The notes below the pieces were generated by a model that was not told the DNA's origin, did not search any database, and saw only the letters and a program-made list of their open reading frames with translations. A stretch of 64,000 bases of DNA from Pseudoclavibacter sp. AY1H1 (lineage in GTDB: Bacteria; Actinomycetota; Actinomycetes; Actinomycetales; Microbacteriaceae). Numbering within the stretch: position 1 is the stretch's first letter; each line of letters starts with the position of its first letter. The DNA lies in NCBI RefSeq assembly GCF_002931055.1, contig NZ_PSXX01000001.1, positions 186,001 through 250,000 of the forward strand, written 5' to 3'. Both the position numbers and the translations under genes were made by a program. Shown here piece by piece: positions 1 through 8,591 of the stretch.

Positions 1-1
1 T

Positions 2-448
2 CACCGACGCATCGCCAGCGAGTTCCCCACCGTCGTCGAGTTCCTCTCCCTCAGCCTCTCGGCAGGTGAGGGCATCTTCGACAGCCTGAAGCGCGTCGCC
101 AGCGTGAGCACCGGCGAGCTCGCGAAGGAGTTCGCGCGAGTCGTCCACCACGTCAACACCGGCGTCTCGCTGTCCGATGCGCTCCACGAGATGACCAGGG
201 GCGTCCGCTACCTGCCGCTCGACCGCTGCGTCGAGCACATGATCTCCGCACTCGAACGTGGGGCGCCGCTCGTCGAAGTGCTCCGCGCGCAAGCGAGCGA
301 CGCACGGGAACTCGGCAAACGCGACCTCCTGGAATCCGCTGGCCGGAAGGAAGTGCAGATGCTCGTTCCGCTCATCTTCCTCATCCTCCCCACGACCATC
401 CTGTTCGCCCTCTACCCCGCCGTCTTCGTGCTCCGCACGAGCTTCTGA
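2..448 (+). CDS. TadC-like type II secretion system F protein, 5' end missing
   Basis: This is the C-terminal part (about 148 residues) of an inner-membrane platform protein of a Tad/Flp pilus or type II secretion system. The reading frame is open from base 2, upstream of the first in-window GTG, so the gene starts before the window. The visible part has the T2SSF pattern: a cytoplasmic helical bundle with a Gly-Glu-Leu-Ala turn, then a hydrophobic segment and a short tail at the C-terminus. The family normally has about 280 to 300 residues. A Flp pilin and three TadE/TadG-type genes follow on the same strand, which supports a Tad assembly role. Which TadB/TadC paralogue it is cannot be decided from this fragment. 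Confidence 0.75.
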   Translation, partial: HRRIASEFPTVVEFLSLSLSAGEGIFDSLKRVASVSTGELAKEFARVVHHVNTGVSLSDALHEMTRGVRYLPLDRCVEHMISALERGAPLVEVLRAQASDARELGKRDLLESAGRKEVQMLVPLIFLILPTTILFALYPAVFVLRTSF

Positions 449-469
449 CCGCCACCCGAAAGGCACACC

Positions 470-646
470 ATGCAGTTCCTGCACGCACTCCGAAACCGAG
501 CCAGCTCCGAACGCGGCGACGTCCCCGGTTGGGTCCTCATCACGATCATGTCTGCGGGCCTGGTGATCCTCCTCTGGACCGTCGCCGGCGACCTCCTCGT
601 CGACGTGTTCCAGAACGCCATCACCCGCGTCAGTGACTTCAGCTAA
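470..646 (+). CDS. Small Flp/pilin-like membrane peptide
   Basis: A 58-residue protein beginning MQFLHALRNR. Residues 1 to about 17 are polar and basic, and residues about 21 to 45 form one hydrophobic segment. This is the layout of small Flp-type pilins or TadE-adjacent peptides in actinobacterial Tad clusters. The start ATG follows an AAAGG motif (459-463) at a suitable distance. It lies between the TadC-like gene and a TadE-like gene, and its end overlaps the GTG at 633. I do not see a classical prepilin cleavage motif, so it could also be a small accessory membrane protein. Confidence 0.6.
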   Translation: MQFLHALRNRASSERGDVPGWVLITIMSAGLVILLWTVAGDLLVDVFQNAITRVSDFS

Positions 647-1052
647 CCGCCCCCACCCGCGCGGCGTGATGCGCGACGAGACCGGTTCGGCAGTCGCCGA
701 ATGGGTCATGGTGTCGGCGATGCTCCTCCTCCTCACGCTCACCGTCCTGCAGGTGGGCTTCACCCTGCACGTTCGCACGACGCTCCTGGACGCCGCGGGG
801 GAAGGCGCGAGGCACGCCGGGCTCTTCGGCGGCGGCCTCGAAGCGGGGGAGATCCGAGCGGCAGACCTCATCACGGTCGCCATCGGTGCCGGCTACGCCC
901 AGGACGTGACGGCCACGGCAACCGAGACCGACGGATCACCGACCATCGCGGTCACCGTGCGCTCACCACTGCCGCTGATCGGCCTGATCGGCCTCCCCGA
1001 CGCGCTGGAGGTGACTGGACATGCGCCGACCGAGACGCTCGAGACTGAGTGA
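633..1052 (+). CDS. TadE-like pilus assembly protein
   Basis: A 139-residue protein with a short basic N-terminus, the Gly-Ser-Ala-Val-Ala-Glu motif typical of TadE and pseudopilin N-termini (residues about 18-23), and one membrane helix at about 25-46. The extracytoplasmic domain is small. TadE proteins are minor pseudopilins of Tad pili. GTG at 633 gives an overlap with the upstream peptide; ATG at 669 is an alternative start close to the pilin-like motif. It overlaps the next TadE-like gene at 1021, so translation is probably coupled. Confidence 0.7.
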   Translation: MTSANRPHPRGVMRDETGSAVAEWVMVSAMLLLLTLTVLQVGFTLHVRTTLLDAAGEGARHAGLFGGGLEAGEIRAADLITVAIGAGYAQDVTATATETDGSPTIAVTVRSPLPLIGLIGLPDALEVTGHAPTETLETE

Positions 1053-1479
1053 CGATCGGGGCTCGGCCTCCCTCGAATTCCTGACGCTCGGCACGCTGCT
1101 CATCGTGCCGCTCGCCTACCTCATGCTGACGCTGTCCTCGCTCCAGGGTGCGAGCATCGCCGCCGAGTCTGCGGCACGCAACGCGGCGAGACTGCTCGCA
1201 GCGGACCCCGCCGCAGCCGACACCCAGGCCCTTGCCGAGGCCACGATCGCACTTGCGACCGCCGACCACGGATTCGACGCGAAGCTCGTCGAGCAGACGG
1301 TGGAGTGCCGCGGCCCGGACCCCAGCTGCACCGCCCCCGGCTCGGTGCTCGCGGTCACCGTCACGATCGCCGTGCCGCTGCCGTTCGCATCCAGCCTCAC
1401 CGACTCGGCGACGCCGATCTCGGTCCCCACGAGCGCGACCTCCTCGTTCGCCGTCACGCGCTTCGGCCTGTCCACATGA
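1021..1479 (+). CDS. Second TadE-family pilus protein
   Basis: A 152-residue TadE-like protein. A basic leader is followed by a Gly-Ser-Ala-Ser-Leu-Glu-Phe motif near residue 14 and a hydrophobic helix (about 20-42), then a domain with two cysteines (Cys-Arg-Gly and Pro-Ser-Cys, near residue 100) that could form a disulfide. It overlaps the upstream gene by 32 bases and the downstream gene by an ATGA junction, indicating one transcription unit. Confidence 0.7.
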   Translation: MRRPRRSRLSDDRGSASLEFLTLGTLLIVPLAYLMLTLSSLQGASIAAESAARNAARLLAADPAAADTQALAEATIALATADHGFDAKLVEQTVECRGPDPSCTAPGSVLAVTVTIAVPLPFASSLTDSATPISVPTSATSSFAVTRFGLST

Positions 1480-1943
1480 GCGGGATGCGCGCGCGAGCAC
1501 GAGCGGGCCTGCGCTGGACGCGCGGGGAGCGCGGCAGCGTGCTCCCGCTCATCCTCGTCTTCCTCATGATCGGGCTCACCGCGGCCTACGTGCTCGTCGC
1601 GGCCACTTCGCTGTCCATCGAGCGCAAGCGCCTCCTCACGATCGCCGACGCCGTCGCGCTCTCCGCCTCCGAGAGCTTCTCCGCCGCCGACGTGGTCTTC
1701 GGCGACGGGGAACTCCAACCGGTCCTCAGCCAGACGCGCGTGGAAGACCGCGCCCTCGCGACCCTCGAGGACCTCTCCGCGGCGCGCGCCGACAGCATCA
1801 CGCTGGACTCCGCGACTGCACCCGACGGTGTCACCGCGCACATCGTCATCACCGGCGCATGGTCGCCACCCCTCGCCCACGCGCTCCTCCCGACAGGACT
1901 TCGGATCACCGTCTCCAGCGACGCAAGAGTCGTGCTGAGCTGA
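1476..1943 (+). CDS. TadG-related / helicase-secretion-neighbourhood TadE-like protein
   Basis: A 155-residue membrane protein and the last gene of the Tad cluster. The ATG at 1476 overlaps the upstream stop as ATGA, so I chose it over the longer open frame from 1305, whose first 57 codons read as a shadow of the neighbour. It has an Arg-rich leader, one hydrophobic helix (about 21-42), then Ser-Ile-Glu-Arg-Lys-Arg and an Ala-Asp-Ala segment typical of TadE/TadG-like proteins, where the N-terminal region links the membrane anchor to an extracytoplasmic domain. The full-length von Willebrand domain of TadG is absent. Confidence 0.65.
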   Translation: MSGMRARARAGLRWTRGERGSVLPLILVFLMIGLTAAYVLVAATSLSIERKRLLTIADAVALSASESFSAADVVFGDGELQPVLSQTRVEDRALATLEDLSAARADSITLDSATAPDGVTAHIVITGAWSPPLAHALLPTGLRITVSSDARVVLS

Positions 1944-1982
1944 CACGATGCGCGCCGGCCAGCACCGCCCAGCCCCGACGGC

Positions 1983-1988
1983 TAGTCT
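1983..1988 (+). promoter_or_regulatory. Probable -10 element for prfB
   Basis: TAGTCT, nine bases before the ATG at 1998. That spacing would place the transcription start at or next to the start codon. A purine-rich GGGGGA lies in between, so leaderless or very short-leader translation are both possible. Confidence 0.35.
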
Positions 1989-1997
1989 TGGGGGATC

Positions 1998-3113
1998 ATG
2001 ATCAACCTTGACCTCGCCTCGGAGATCACTGCCCTGCGCAGCACCTTCGGAGACATCAGCGCCGTGCTCAACCCCGACAAGCTCCGCGCGAAGGTGGTGG
2101 AGCTCGAGGCCGAAGCGTCCGTCCCCGACCTCTGGAACGACACGGACAACGCGCAGAAGGTCACCTCCGCCCTCAGCCACGCCCAGTCCGACCTCAAGCG
2201 TCTCGACGAGATCGAGCAGCGCCTCGACGACCTCGAAGTGCTCGCGCAGATGGCCGTCGAGATGGAAGACGAGGACACGGCCGAGGAAGCCCGAGCCGAG
2301 CTCAAGTCGATCACCAAGGTCATCGGCAACCTCGAGGTCCAGACCCTCCTCGACGGCGAGTTCGACCCCCGCCCGGCCGTCATCACCATCCGCGCCGGCG
2401 CCGGCGGCGTCGACGCCTCCGACTTCGCAGAGATGCTCCTTCGCATGTACCTCCGCTGGGCGGAGCAGCACAGCTACAAGGTCTCCGTCCTCGACACGAG
2501 CTACGCAGAGCAGGCGGGCATCAAGTCGGCCACCATCGAGATCGACAGCCCGTACGCCTTCGGCACGCTCTCCGTCGAGGCCGGCACGCATCGCCTCGTG
2601 CGCATGAGCCCCTTCAACTCCGCAGGCAGCCGCGAGACGAGCTTCGCCGCCGTCGAGGTCGTGCCGCTCATCGAGCAGACCGAGTCGATCGAGATCCCAG
2701 ACAACGACATGCGCGTGGATGTGTTCCGCTCGTCCGGCCCCGGTGGCCAGTCCGTCAACACGACCGACTCCGCCGTCCGCATCACGCACCTGCCGACCGG
2801 CATCGTCGTGAGCTGCCAGAACGAGAAGAGCCAGATCCAGAACCGCGCCGCCGCGCTCCGCGTCCTCCAGTCGCGCCTCCTCCTGCTCCGCCGCGAGGAG
2901 GAGAACGCACAGAAGAAGGAGCTCGCCGGCAACATCACCGCCAGCTGGGGAGACCAGATGCGGTCCTACGTCCTCGCCCCCTACAAGATGGTGAAGGACC
3001 TCCGAAGCCAGCACGAGACCGGCAACACCGACAAGGTCTTCGACGGCGACATCGACGCATTCATCGCCGCCGGCATCCGCTGGCGCAAGCGCGGAGAGGC
3101 CGACGCCGCCTAG
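1998..3113 (+). CDS. prfB: Peptide chain release factor 2
   Basis: RF2 recognises UGA and UAA stop codons and triggers peptide release on the ribosome. The protein is 371 residues, normal for the family. The tripeptide anticodon SPF lies at residues 204-206 and the catalytic GGQ at 249-251, with the conserved stretch running on to GQSVNTTDSAVRI. The frame is continuous, so the programmed +1 frameshift of enterobacterial prfB is not used here, as is usual in Actinobacteria. It is the first of the conserved run prfB-ftsE-ftsX-smpB. A -10-like TAGTCT sits nine bases before the ATG. Confidence 0.97.
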   Translation: MINLDLASEITALRSTFGDISAVLNPDKLRAKVVELEAEASVPDLWNDTDNAQKVTSALSHAQSDLKRLDEIEQRLDDLEVLAQMAVEMEDEDTAEEARAELKSITKVIGNLEVQTLLDGEFDPRPAVITIRAGAGGVDASDFAEMLLRMYLRWAEQHSYKVSVLDTSYAEQAGIKSATIEIDSPYAFGTLSVEAGTHRLVRMSPFNSAGSRETSFAAVEVVPLIEQTESIEIPDNDMRVDVFRSSGPGGQSVNTTDSAVRITHLPTGIVVSCQNEKSQIQNRAAALRVLQSRLLLLRREEENAQKKELAGNITASWGDQMRSYVLAPYKMVKDLRSQHETGNTDKVFDGDIDAFIAAGIRWRKRGEADAA

Positions 3114-3181
3114 CTCGGGTCGCTGACCATCGCGTCTGACCACTTCTGCATGTCGCGCCGGGCTGACGCCAGTCCGGTGCC

Positions 3182-3187
3182 TACCCT
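3182..3187 (+). promoter_or_regulatory. Probable -10 element for ftsEX
   Basis: TACCCT, nine bases before the ftsE ATG at 3197. There is no Shine-Dalgarno sequence between them, which suggests a leaderless transcript. Confidence 0.4.
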
Positions 3188-3196
3188 GTTAGCGCC

Positions 3197-4039
3197 ATGA
3201 TCAGATTCGATAACGTCGCCAAGGTCTACCCTGGCACCGCCGCCCCCGCACTCGACGACATCACCTTCGAGGTGCTGCGCGGCGAGTTCGTGTTCCTCGT
3301 CGGCCCCTCGGGCTCCGGCAAGTCCAGCGTCCTCCGCCTCATCCTCCGAGAAGACGCACCCAGCCGAGGCCAGGTGCACGTGCTCGGCCAGGACCTGCGG
3401 CGCATCTCCAACCGCAAGGTGCCGTACTACCGGCGCAGCATCGGCATGGTGTTCCAGGACTTCCGCCTCCTCGCAGGGAAGACCGTCTTCGAGAACGTCG
3501 CCTACGCGCTCGAAGCGCTCGGCAAGTCGCGTGGGCACGTCGCGAAGGCGGTCCCCGACGTCCTCAAGACCGTCGGCCTCGGCGACAAGGCCAACCGGTT
3601 CCCGCACGAGCTCTCCGGCGGTGAACAGCAGCGAGTCGCGATCGCGCGCGCCGTCGTCAACAAGCCGGACATCCTCCTCGCGGACGAGCCGACCGGAAAC
3701 CTCGACCCCGTCACGAGCCGCGGCATCATGCGCCTCCTCGCGCGCATCAACGCCAACGGCACGACCGTCGTCATGGCCACCCACGACGTGTCCATCGTCG
3801 ACGAGGAACGCCGACGCGTCATCGAGCTCGACGGCGGCATCATCATGCGCGACGAGTCAGACGGCGTCTACCAGCCCGGGATCGTCCCCCTCACCGAAGC
3901 CGAGACGGCAGCCGCCAACCAGCTCGAGCAGGACGACGAAGCCGCAGTCGAATCTCAGGCACCCACATCCATCGCCGACTCGATCGCCTCGCGCGTCGCC
4001 GGCCAATCGACCACGAAGAACACTGGAGACGTCAAATGA
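3197..4039 (+). CDS. ftsE: Cell division ATP-binding protein FtsE
   Basis: ABC-type ATPase that pairs with FtsX at the division septum and controls peptidoglycan hydrolases. Walker A GPSGSGKS is at residues 36-43, the Q-loop in VFQDFR near 86, the signature LSGGEQQ at 139-145, Walker B DILLADEP at 158-165, and the H-loop in ATHD near 196. The core is about 225 residues. A C-terminal extension of about 55 residues, rich in Glu, Ala and Gln, follows and is probably disordered. The stop overlaps the ftsX start as ATGA, so the pair is translationally coupled. Confidence 0.96.
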   Translation: MIRFDNVAKVYPGTAAPALDDITFEVLRGEFVFLVGPSGSGKSSVLRLILREDAPSRGQVHVLGQDLRRISNRKVPYYRRSIGMVFQDFRLLAGKTVFENVAYALEALGKSRGHVAKAVPDVLKTVGLGDKANRFPHELSGGEQQRVAIARAVVNKPDILLADEPTGNLDPVTSRGIMRLLARINANGTTVVMATHDVSIVDEERRRVIELDGGIIMRDESDGVYQPGIVPLTEAETAAANQLEQDDEAAVESQAPTSIADSIASRVAGQSTTKNTGDVK

Positions 4040-4947
4040 TCGGCCGCGTATTCGCCGAGATGTGGCAGGGACTGCGCCGCAACTCGAGCATGGTCATCTC
4101 TGTCGTACTCGTCACCTTCGTCTCCCTGACGTTCGTCGGCGCCGGAATCCTCATGCAGCAGCAGATCAGCAGCATGAAGTCGTTCTGGTACGACCGCGCC
4201 CAGGTCTCGGTCGACCTCTGCTCCTCCGTCTCGAGCGCCCCAAACTGTGCCGGTGGGCAGGCCAGCGAGTCGCAGCGCGAGGCCGTCGAAGCGGCCCTCC
4301 AGGGTGCCGTCCTCACGCCGTACATCAACGAGTACGTCTTCGAGGACCAGGACCAGGCCTACGCGAACTTCCAGCAGCAGTTCGCCGGTGACCCGATCGT
4401 CTCCTTCGTCGAGCCCGAGTACCTCTCCGAGAGCTTCCTCATCACGCTGACCGACCCCGACCAGGCCGACATCATCATCCAGCAGCTCGAGGGCTACGAC
4501 GGAGTCGAAGCGGTCACCGACCAGCGGCAGTACCTCGAGAGCATCTTCGAGCTGCTCAACGTCGCGAGCCTCTCCGCCATCGGCATCGCCGTCGTCATGC
4601 TCGTCGCGGCCGCCCTGCTCATCGCGACCACGATCCGCCTCTCCGCCATCAGTCGCCGCCGCGAGATCGGCATCATGCGTCTCGTCGGCGCCTCGAACCG
4701 CTACATCCAGGCGCCGTTCATCCTCGAGGGAATCGTGGCCGCCCTCATCGGCGCAGTCCTCGCGTCGGGGGCGACGCTCGCCATCGCCCACTTCTTCGTG
4801 CAGGGCTACCTTGGACGCCAGCTGCCCTTCGTCTCCCTCATCGGAGTCCCGGAGGCGCTGCTCGCGCTCCCCGTGCTGCTCGTGGTGAGCGTGCTGCTCG
4901 CCTGGGCGTCGGCGCGCATCGCGATCAACAAGTACCTCAAGGTCTGA
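4036..4947 (+). CDS. ftsX: Cell division protein FtsX
   Basis: A 303-residue permease-like partner of FtsE. Four membrane helices are visible (about 20-42, 176-200, 230-252 and 273-294), with a large extracytoplasmic domain between the first and second. That loop carries two cysteines (62 and 71), likely a disulfide. In Actinobacteria this loop contacts secreted NlpC/P60-type hydrolases such as RipC. The start overlaps the ftsE stop. A perfect inverted repeat follows the gene (4973-5013). Confidence 0.95.
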   Translation: MIGRVFAEMWQGLRRNSSMVISVVLVTFVSLTFVGAGILMQQQISSMKSFWYDRAQVSVDLCSSVSSAPNCAGGQASESQREAVEAALQGAVLTPYINEYVFEDQDQAYANFQQQFAGDPIVSFVEPEYLSESFLITLTDPDQADIIIQQLEGYDGVEAVTDQRQYLESIFELLNVASLSAIGIAVVMLVAAALLIATTIRLSAISRRREIGIMRLVGASNRYIQAPFILEGIVAALIGAVLASGATLAIAHFFVQGYLGRQLPFVSLIGVPEALLALPVLLVVSVLLAWASARIAINKYLKV

Positions 4948-4972
4948 CCCGCACGAAACCCGCAGAGTAGAC

Positions 4973-5013
4973 CGATGGACAGCCCGTGTCGTAAGATAGC
5001 GGGCTGTCCATCG
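4973..5013 (+). promoter_or_regulatory. 14-bp inverted repeat with a -10-like hexamer in its loop
   Basis: Arms 4973-4986 and 5000-5013 are perfectly complementary, with a 13-base spacer. The spacer holds TAAGAT (4992-4997), a good -10 hexamer for smpB (start at 5039). There is no U-run, so this may be a hairpin ending ftsEX transcripts, or a palindromic operator around an smpB promoter. Confidence 0.5.
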
Positions 5014-5038
5014 TCTGCCGTCGAGAGAGGAAGAGGCC

Positions 5039-5515
5039 ATGCCAAAGGAGCAAGGGACAAAGCCTGTCGCGACGAACCGTCGAGCCAGGCACGACTATCT
5101 GATCGAGGACACCCTCGAAGCGGGCATCGTGCTCAACGGGACCGAGGTGAAGTCGCTGCGTCAGGGGCGCGCTTCCCTCGTCGATGGATACGCGTACATC
5201 GATCGCGGTGAGGCGTGGCTCGACGCCGTGCACATCCCCGAGTACCTCGAGGGCACCTGGAACAACCACGCCCCGCGCCGCAAGCGCAAGCTCCTGCTGC
5301 ACAAGGAGCAGATCCGCAAGCTCGCGATGAAGACCAAGGAGGGCGGGTACACGCTCGTCCCGCTCACGCTGTACTTCCTGAACGGCCGGGCCAAGGTCGA
5401 ACTCGCCGTCGCCAAGGGCAAGCGCGAGTTCGACAAGCGCCACGCCCTCCGCGAGCGTCAGGACAAGCGCGAGGCCGACAGGGCCGTAGCCTCCCGCAAG
5501 TACATGGGGGAGTGA
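5039..5515 (+). CDS. smpB: SsrA-binding protein SmpB
   Basis: SmpB binds the tRNA-like domain of tmRNA and delivers it to stalled ribosomes. The protein is 158 residues. It has the family's N-terminal [21 protein letters not shown] stretch, the GTEVKSLR core near residue 37, and the basic C-terminal tail with [16 protein letters not shown] that folds into a helix on the ribosome. An AGAGGAAGAGG ribosome site lies before the ATG. Its RNA partner ssrA lies about 2.3 kb downstream, beyond one gene on the opposite strand. Confidence 0.97.
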   Translation: MPKEQGTKPVATNRRARHDYLIEDTLEAGIVLNGTEVKSLRQGRASLVDGYAYIDRGEAWLDAVHIPEYLEGTWNNHAPRRKRKLLLHKEQIRKLAMKTKEGGYTLVPLTLYFLNGRAKVELAVAKGKREFDKRHALRERQDKREADRAVASRKYMGE

Positions 5516-5545
5516 CCCCCGGCGGTCCTCGAACGACGAGCGGCA

Positions 5546-5592
5546 ACAGCGATGCGGCCCCCGATCCACTGGATCGGGGGCCGCATCGCTGT
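5546..5592. terminator. Bidirectional terminator after smpB
   Basis: A perfect 22-bp inverted repeat (5546-5567 and 5571-5592) with a 3-base loop, very GC-rich, placed between the ends of two convergent genes. There is no clear U-run on either strand, but stem strength and position make termination the most likely role. Confidence 0.8.
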
Positions 5593-5607
5593 CCGCGCTT
5601 CAGGAGG

Positions 5608-7662
5608 TCAGCGCACGCTCTCGACGAGCGTCGCGATCGAGCTCTCGTGCGCCGAGAGGAGCGTCTTCAGGCTGCGCGACTGCCAGCCCCGATCGCTCTG
5701 CCCGTTGGAGGAGGGATCAGCGCTCCACCAAGCAGTCTGCACGGCCGCATCCGCCGCATCGAACGAGTCGAACATCGCCGTGAACAGCGGGGCCGAGTTC
5801 GCGAAGGGCACTGCGCCGACGGTGAGGCTGAGCGTCTCCGAGCGGTACGAGTCGGAAGCCGCCTGCGCCGCATCCGCTGCCTTGCCGAATTCGGTGCTGT
5901 AGCTCGTGCACACGTCGCTGAGCTCGTCGAGGAAGCAGTCGGACGCGGCTAGGTCGGCGATCCCGCGGTAGAAGTCGACGTAGGTCGACTTGATGGAATC
6001 GGCGATCTTGGTGCCGATGTTCGGGTCGCTGTAGTCGGGGCAGCCCGTCGACACGTTGCACGGGTAGTACAGGTTGTTCCCGAGGTCGATGTTCTGGCCG
6101 TCCGGAATGGTGAAGACCGTGCTGGACAGTGCCGCGAGCTGCGTTCCGAACGTGTTGTAGATCGAGTTGTACTTCGGGAACGCCTCGCAGAACTGCTGCA
6201 GGGCGGCGACGTCGGCACTGGCCGTGTCGGCGAAGTTCGCGACGATGTCGCGTCGCTCACTCAGCCCATCGCTCTCGGTCTGCGCCTCCTTGTACGCCTC
6301 GGAGGCGTCTGCGCCCTCTTCAACCGTGAGCGCGGGCACGGTCGAGCTCGCGAGGTCGGTGATGGTCGTCTCGGCTGTCGCCACGTTTCCGCAGCGGGTC
6401 GAGAAGTCGGACATCTGCGCCGCGGACTGCGAGAAGAAGTCGGTGTTCTCGCCGAGCGATGCGGAGATCGTGACGTTCGAGGCGAGGTCGAGGTTCTCGG
6501 TCGTCCAGTCGGCGTAGTGCGCGTCGAGATCGGTCTGGAACGCCGCCGCCAGCTCGTCGCCGCGGTTCACGTTGTTGTTGTGGATGGTCACGGGGATCGC
6601 CACGGCCGCGCCCACGAGGACGACAACTCCGATGATCGCCGGAATGAGGATGGCTGGCTTGCGGAACCAGGGCTTCTTCCGCTGGGCGCCGTTGCCGAAG
6701 TCGTTCGGGCCACCGGGGCCGCCACTCTGGAAGCCGCCGCCTCCGTTGTCGCCGAACGCCGGCGCGCCGACAGCCTGGCCGGGTGCTTGACCCGGCGCGT
6801 AGGGGGCTGGGGTCTGGTTGTCCGGCGTGCCGTTCCAGGCGCCGGCCTGCTGCTGTGCGCCGTAGGCCGCGCCGAAGGCGGGCGCTGCCGCGGCCGACGC
6901 GGTGGAGCCGTAGGCCGGTGCCTCATTCCCGCCACCGTAGGCGGGCGGGAGGTTCTGGTCGCCGTACGCCGGGGCGTCGAAGCCGCCCTGACCGAGGCCC
7001 TGCCCCTGGCCGTCCTGGCCGGCGGGGGCGTTCCAGGCTGGTGTCTGCGTCGTCGGTGCGTCCTGCGCCTCCGGGGCAGACTGTCCCCAGGCGGGAGCTG
7101 ACGCCTGCTGGTCCCACGCTGCACCTGACGCCGCTGCGCCCTGGTCGTTCCAAGCACCCTGGTCCTGGGCGGGGGACTGGTCCCAGCTCGGTGCGGCAGG
7201 CGCTCCTGAGTCCAGGATCTCCGTCTGGTTGCTGTCGCCGCGTCCGAGAACCGCCGTCTGGTTCCCCTCGCCGAAGCCGAGGACCTCGGTGCTGTTCTGC
7301 TCGGGCGGTGCCGTCTCTTCGTGCGAGGAGTCCGCGACGGGGGTCACGGGTGCAGGCGGCACGTCCTGCTCGGGGGACTGCGACCAGGTGGGGGCCGCGG
7401 GGGCCTCGTACCCGGTCGCATCCGGAGCAGGCGCGTCGGGCTGCTGCTCAGCGGGACGGCCGAAGTGCGCGCCGAAACCTTCGTGCCCGGACACCGCGTC
7501 GGCGTTCCCGGACTGCTCGGTCACCTCTGGCAGGTCCTGCTGCGGTGGTTCACCCGCCTGCGTCTCCTGAGACTCGCCCCCAGACTCCGGGGCGTGTTCG
7601 TCGCCGTTCTCGGGCTTCTGCCAATTCGGGCGCCCGAATCCTTCAAAGTCATTGCCGCTCAT
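5608..7662 (-). CDS. Large repetitive-linker membrane protein, function unknown
   Basis: A 684-residue protein. I chose the ATG at 7662 (MSGNDFEGFGRP) because the 64 codons upstream of it read as noncoding. Residues 1 to about 330 are low complexity, rich in Ala, Pro, Gln, Gly and Trp, with recurrent short units such as SAPAWGQSAP and EAPAYG. One membrane helix lies at about 337-360, directly after the basic KKPWFRKP. Residues 361-684 form an extracytoplasmic, Ala/Thr/Ser-rich helical domain with several cysteines. So the disordered part is cytoplasmic and the folded part is outside. I do not recognise the outer domain. It sits between smpB and ssrA, which are usually adjacent. Confidence 0.75.
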   Translation of the reverse strand: MSGNDFEGFGRPNWQKPENGDEHAPESGGESQETQAGEPPQQDLPEVTEQSGNADAVSGHEGFGAHFGRPAEQQPDAPAPDATGYEAPAAPTWSQSPEQDVPPAPVTPVADSSHEETAPPEQNSTEVLGFGEGNQTAVLGRGDSNQTEILDSGAPAAPSWDQSPAQDQGAWNDQGAAASGAAWDQQASAPAWGQSAPEAQDAPTTQTPAWNAPAGQDGQGQGLGQGGFDAPAYGDQNLPPAYGGGNEAPAYGSTASAAAAPAFGAAYGAQQQAGAWNGTPDNQTPAPYAPGQAPGQAVGAPAFGDNGGGGFQSGGPGGPNDFGNGAQRKKPWFRKPAILIPAIIGVVVLVGAAVAIPVTIHNNNVNRGDELAAAFQTDLDAHYADWTTENLDLASNVTISASLGENTDFFSQSAAQMSDFSTRCGNVATAETTITDLASSTVPALTVEEGADASEAYKEAQTESDGLSERRDIVANFADTASADVAALQQFCEAFPKYNSIYNTFGTQLAALSSTVFTIPDGQNIDLGNNLYYPCNVSTGCPDYSDPNIGTKIADSIKSTYVDFYRGIADLAASDCFLDELSDVCTSYSTEFGKAADAAQAASDSYRSETLSLTVGAVPFANSAPLFTAMFDSFDAADAAVQTAWWSADPSSNGQSDRGWQSRSLKTLLSAHESSIATLVESVR

Positions 7663-7833
7663 GGGGTTCAGGTTACTGGTCCTCCCGGGAATCGCCTTCA
7701 GGCTTGCCCTGAGCAGCCCAGGACGTGGATTTCTCGGCCGACTTGACGTATGTTTAGGAGCTGCCGGTTCTTCTGGCAGCTGCAACTCAACAGTGCTCAT
7801 GACGTGGAACGCCGCCGAGGAGACTCGGCTCAC

Positions 7834-8199
7834 GGGGATGATCGGTTTCGACATGACTGGTGAATCGGCGTGAAGCGGGTCGAGGATGCGGGGTTATCTC
7901 GTAAACGCCCCTCGCAAAACATAGGTGCTAACGCTAAGCGCACCGACTTCGCCCTCGCTGCTTAAGCGAGTCCGATAGTCCGTCAGCCCGGGGGAGTTCC
8001 CGCTCCGGTAGCTGGCGTCATTTAGGGAACTTGCTGTGGTGTTGTGTTTCAGGGCACCACGGGACTTGCACTGGAACTGGGCTCGTCGATCAAGGTGTCT
8101 GTCCCCATGATCGGAGCCAAGTAGAACAGTAGACAGACTGCACCCGGAGAAGCCGCGGTTTCGTAGTTGTGGACGGGGGTTCGATTCCCCCCATCTCCA
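7834..8199 (+). ncRNA. ssrA: Transfer-messenger RNA (tmRNA)
   Basis: The 5' end GGGGATGATCGGTTTCGAC matches the tmRNA consensus, and its first seven bases pair with CATCTCC at 8192-8198. A T-arm with GGTTCGATTCC precedes that. The discriminator A is at 8199 and CCA is not encoded (CGA follows). The tag reading frame is 7927-7965 and encodes ANAKRTDFALAA followed by TAA, the usual actinobacterial ALAA ending that targets products for proteolysis. The length of about 366 nt is normal. The 3' end lies inside a 52-bp repeat that recurs at 19113-19164, so the present 3' end was supplied by an integrated element. Confidence 0.97.
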
Positions 8200-8230
8200 C
8201 GAAACCCACGTCATGAGCGAAGGCCCCGAC
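8179..8230 (+). repeat. attL: 52-bp direct repeat, copy 1
   Basis: Identical to 19113-19164. It covers the T-loop, acceptor 3' strand and downstream flank of ssrA, up to GGCCCCGAC. The bases before (8178) and after (8231) differ between the two copies, which sets the limits. Confidence 0.95.
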
Positions 8231-8265
8231 CGCCCAGTTGAACACTGGGCAGTCGGGACTTTTTT
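8225..8265 (+). terminator. Intrinsic terminator of ssrA, supplied by the element
   Basis: Stem arms 8225-8237 and 8245-8257 pair with one C-A mismatch and are followed by six T (8260-8265). The left arm starts inside the 52-bp repeat and the rest is element sequence, so the element rebuilt a terminator as well as the tmRNA end. Confidence 0.85.
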
Positions 8266-8297
8266 CTGTTTCTGGGAGCGCTCAGGGAGCGGCGTCT

Positions 8298-8314
8298 GCC
8301 CACATCCTGCCCAC
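8298..8314 (+). repeat. Left integrase arm-type repeat
   Basis: GCCCACATCCTGCCCAC contains two GCCCAC hexamers 11 bases apart. A near-identical 17-mer in the same orientation lies at 18991-19007 by the other end. Position and form fit arm-type binding sites for a tyrosine integrase. Confidence 0.55.
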
Positions 8315-8341
8315 TTCGACGCCGACGGCAGTAGCGTTGAC

Positions 8342-8591
8342 ATGTCCCCCGAGGACGACGACAAGGTGCGCATGTTCGCGAAACGGATACGCCTTGGATG
8401 CGCACACCGTCGGTGAGATGCTGGCGAAGGCGAATGAGCTCGGCTTGCCGTCGCCCGTCCGGGTTCGAGTTCGAGATCGCTCGTGGCCACTTCAAGGCCC
8501 AGTACACCTGGTTCGACAAGACGCGGTCTCCGACGATGTCGAAGCGCTCGCGGCGCTCGCGTCGCTCGGGATCGAGGTGGACCGTGGCTGA
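8342..8591 (+). pseudogene. Broken small phage-type gene with several frame changes
   Basis: Protein-like sequence runs through all three frames: MSPEDDDKVRMFAKR from 8342, then YALDAHTVGEMLAKANELG, then EFEIARGHFKAQYTWFDK, then DDVEALAALASLGIEVDRG ending at 8591. The switches fall near 8393, 8465 and 8520. Together they would make one protein of roughly 80 residues. Its end overlaps the start of the next small gene by 8 bases, as phage genes often do. I do not recognise the product. The order of segments is an inference from residue composition. Confidence 0.45.

Noticed and set aside
1116-3143. Long open frame of 675 codons on the minus strand across prfB and the Tad genes
   Set aside because: It is antisense to prfB and two TadE-type genes, all with clear motifs; its residue use (Gly, Val, Asp, Leu blocks) is a high-GC shadow.
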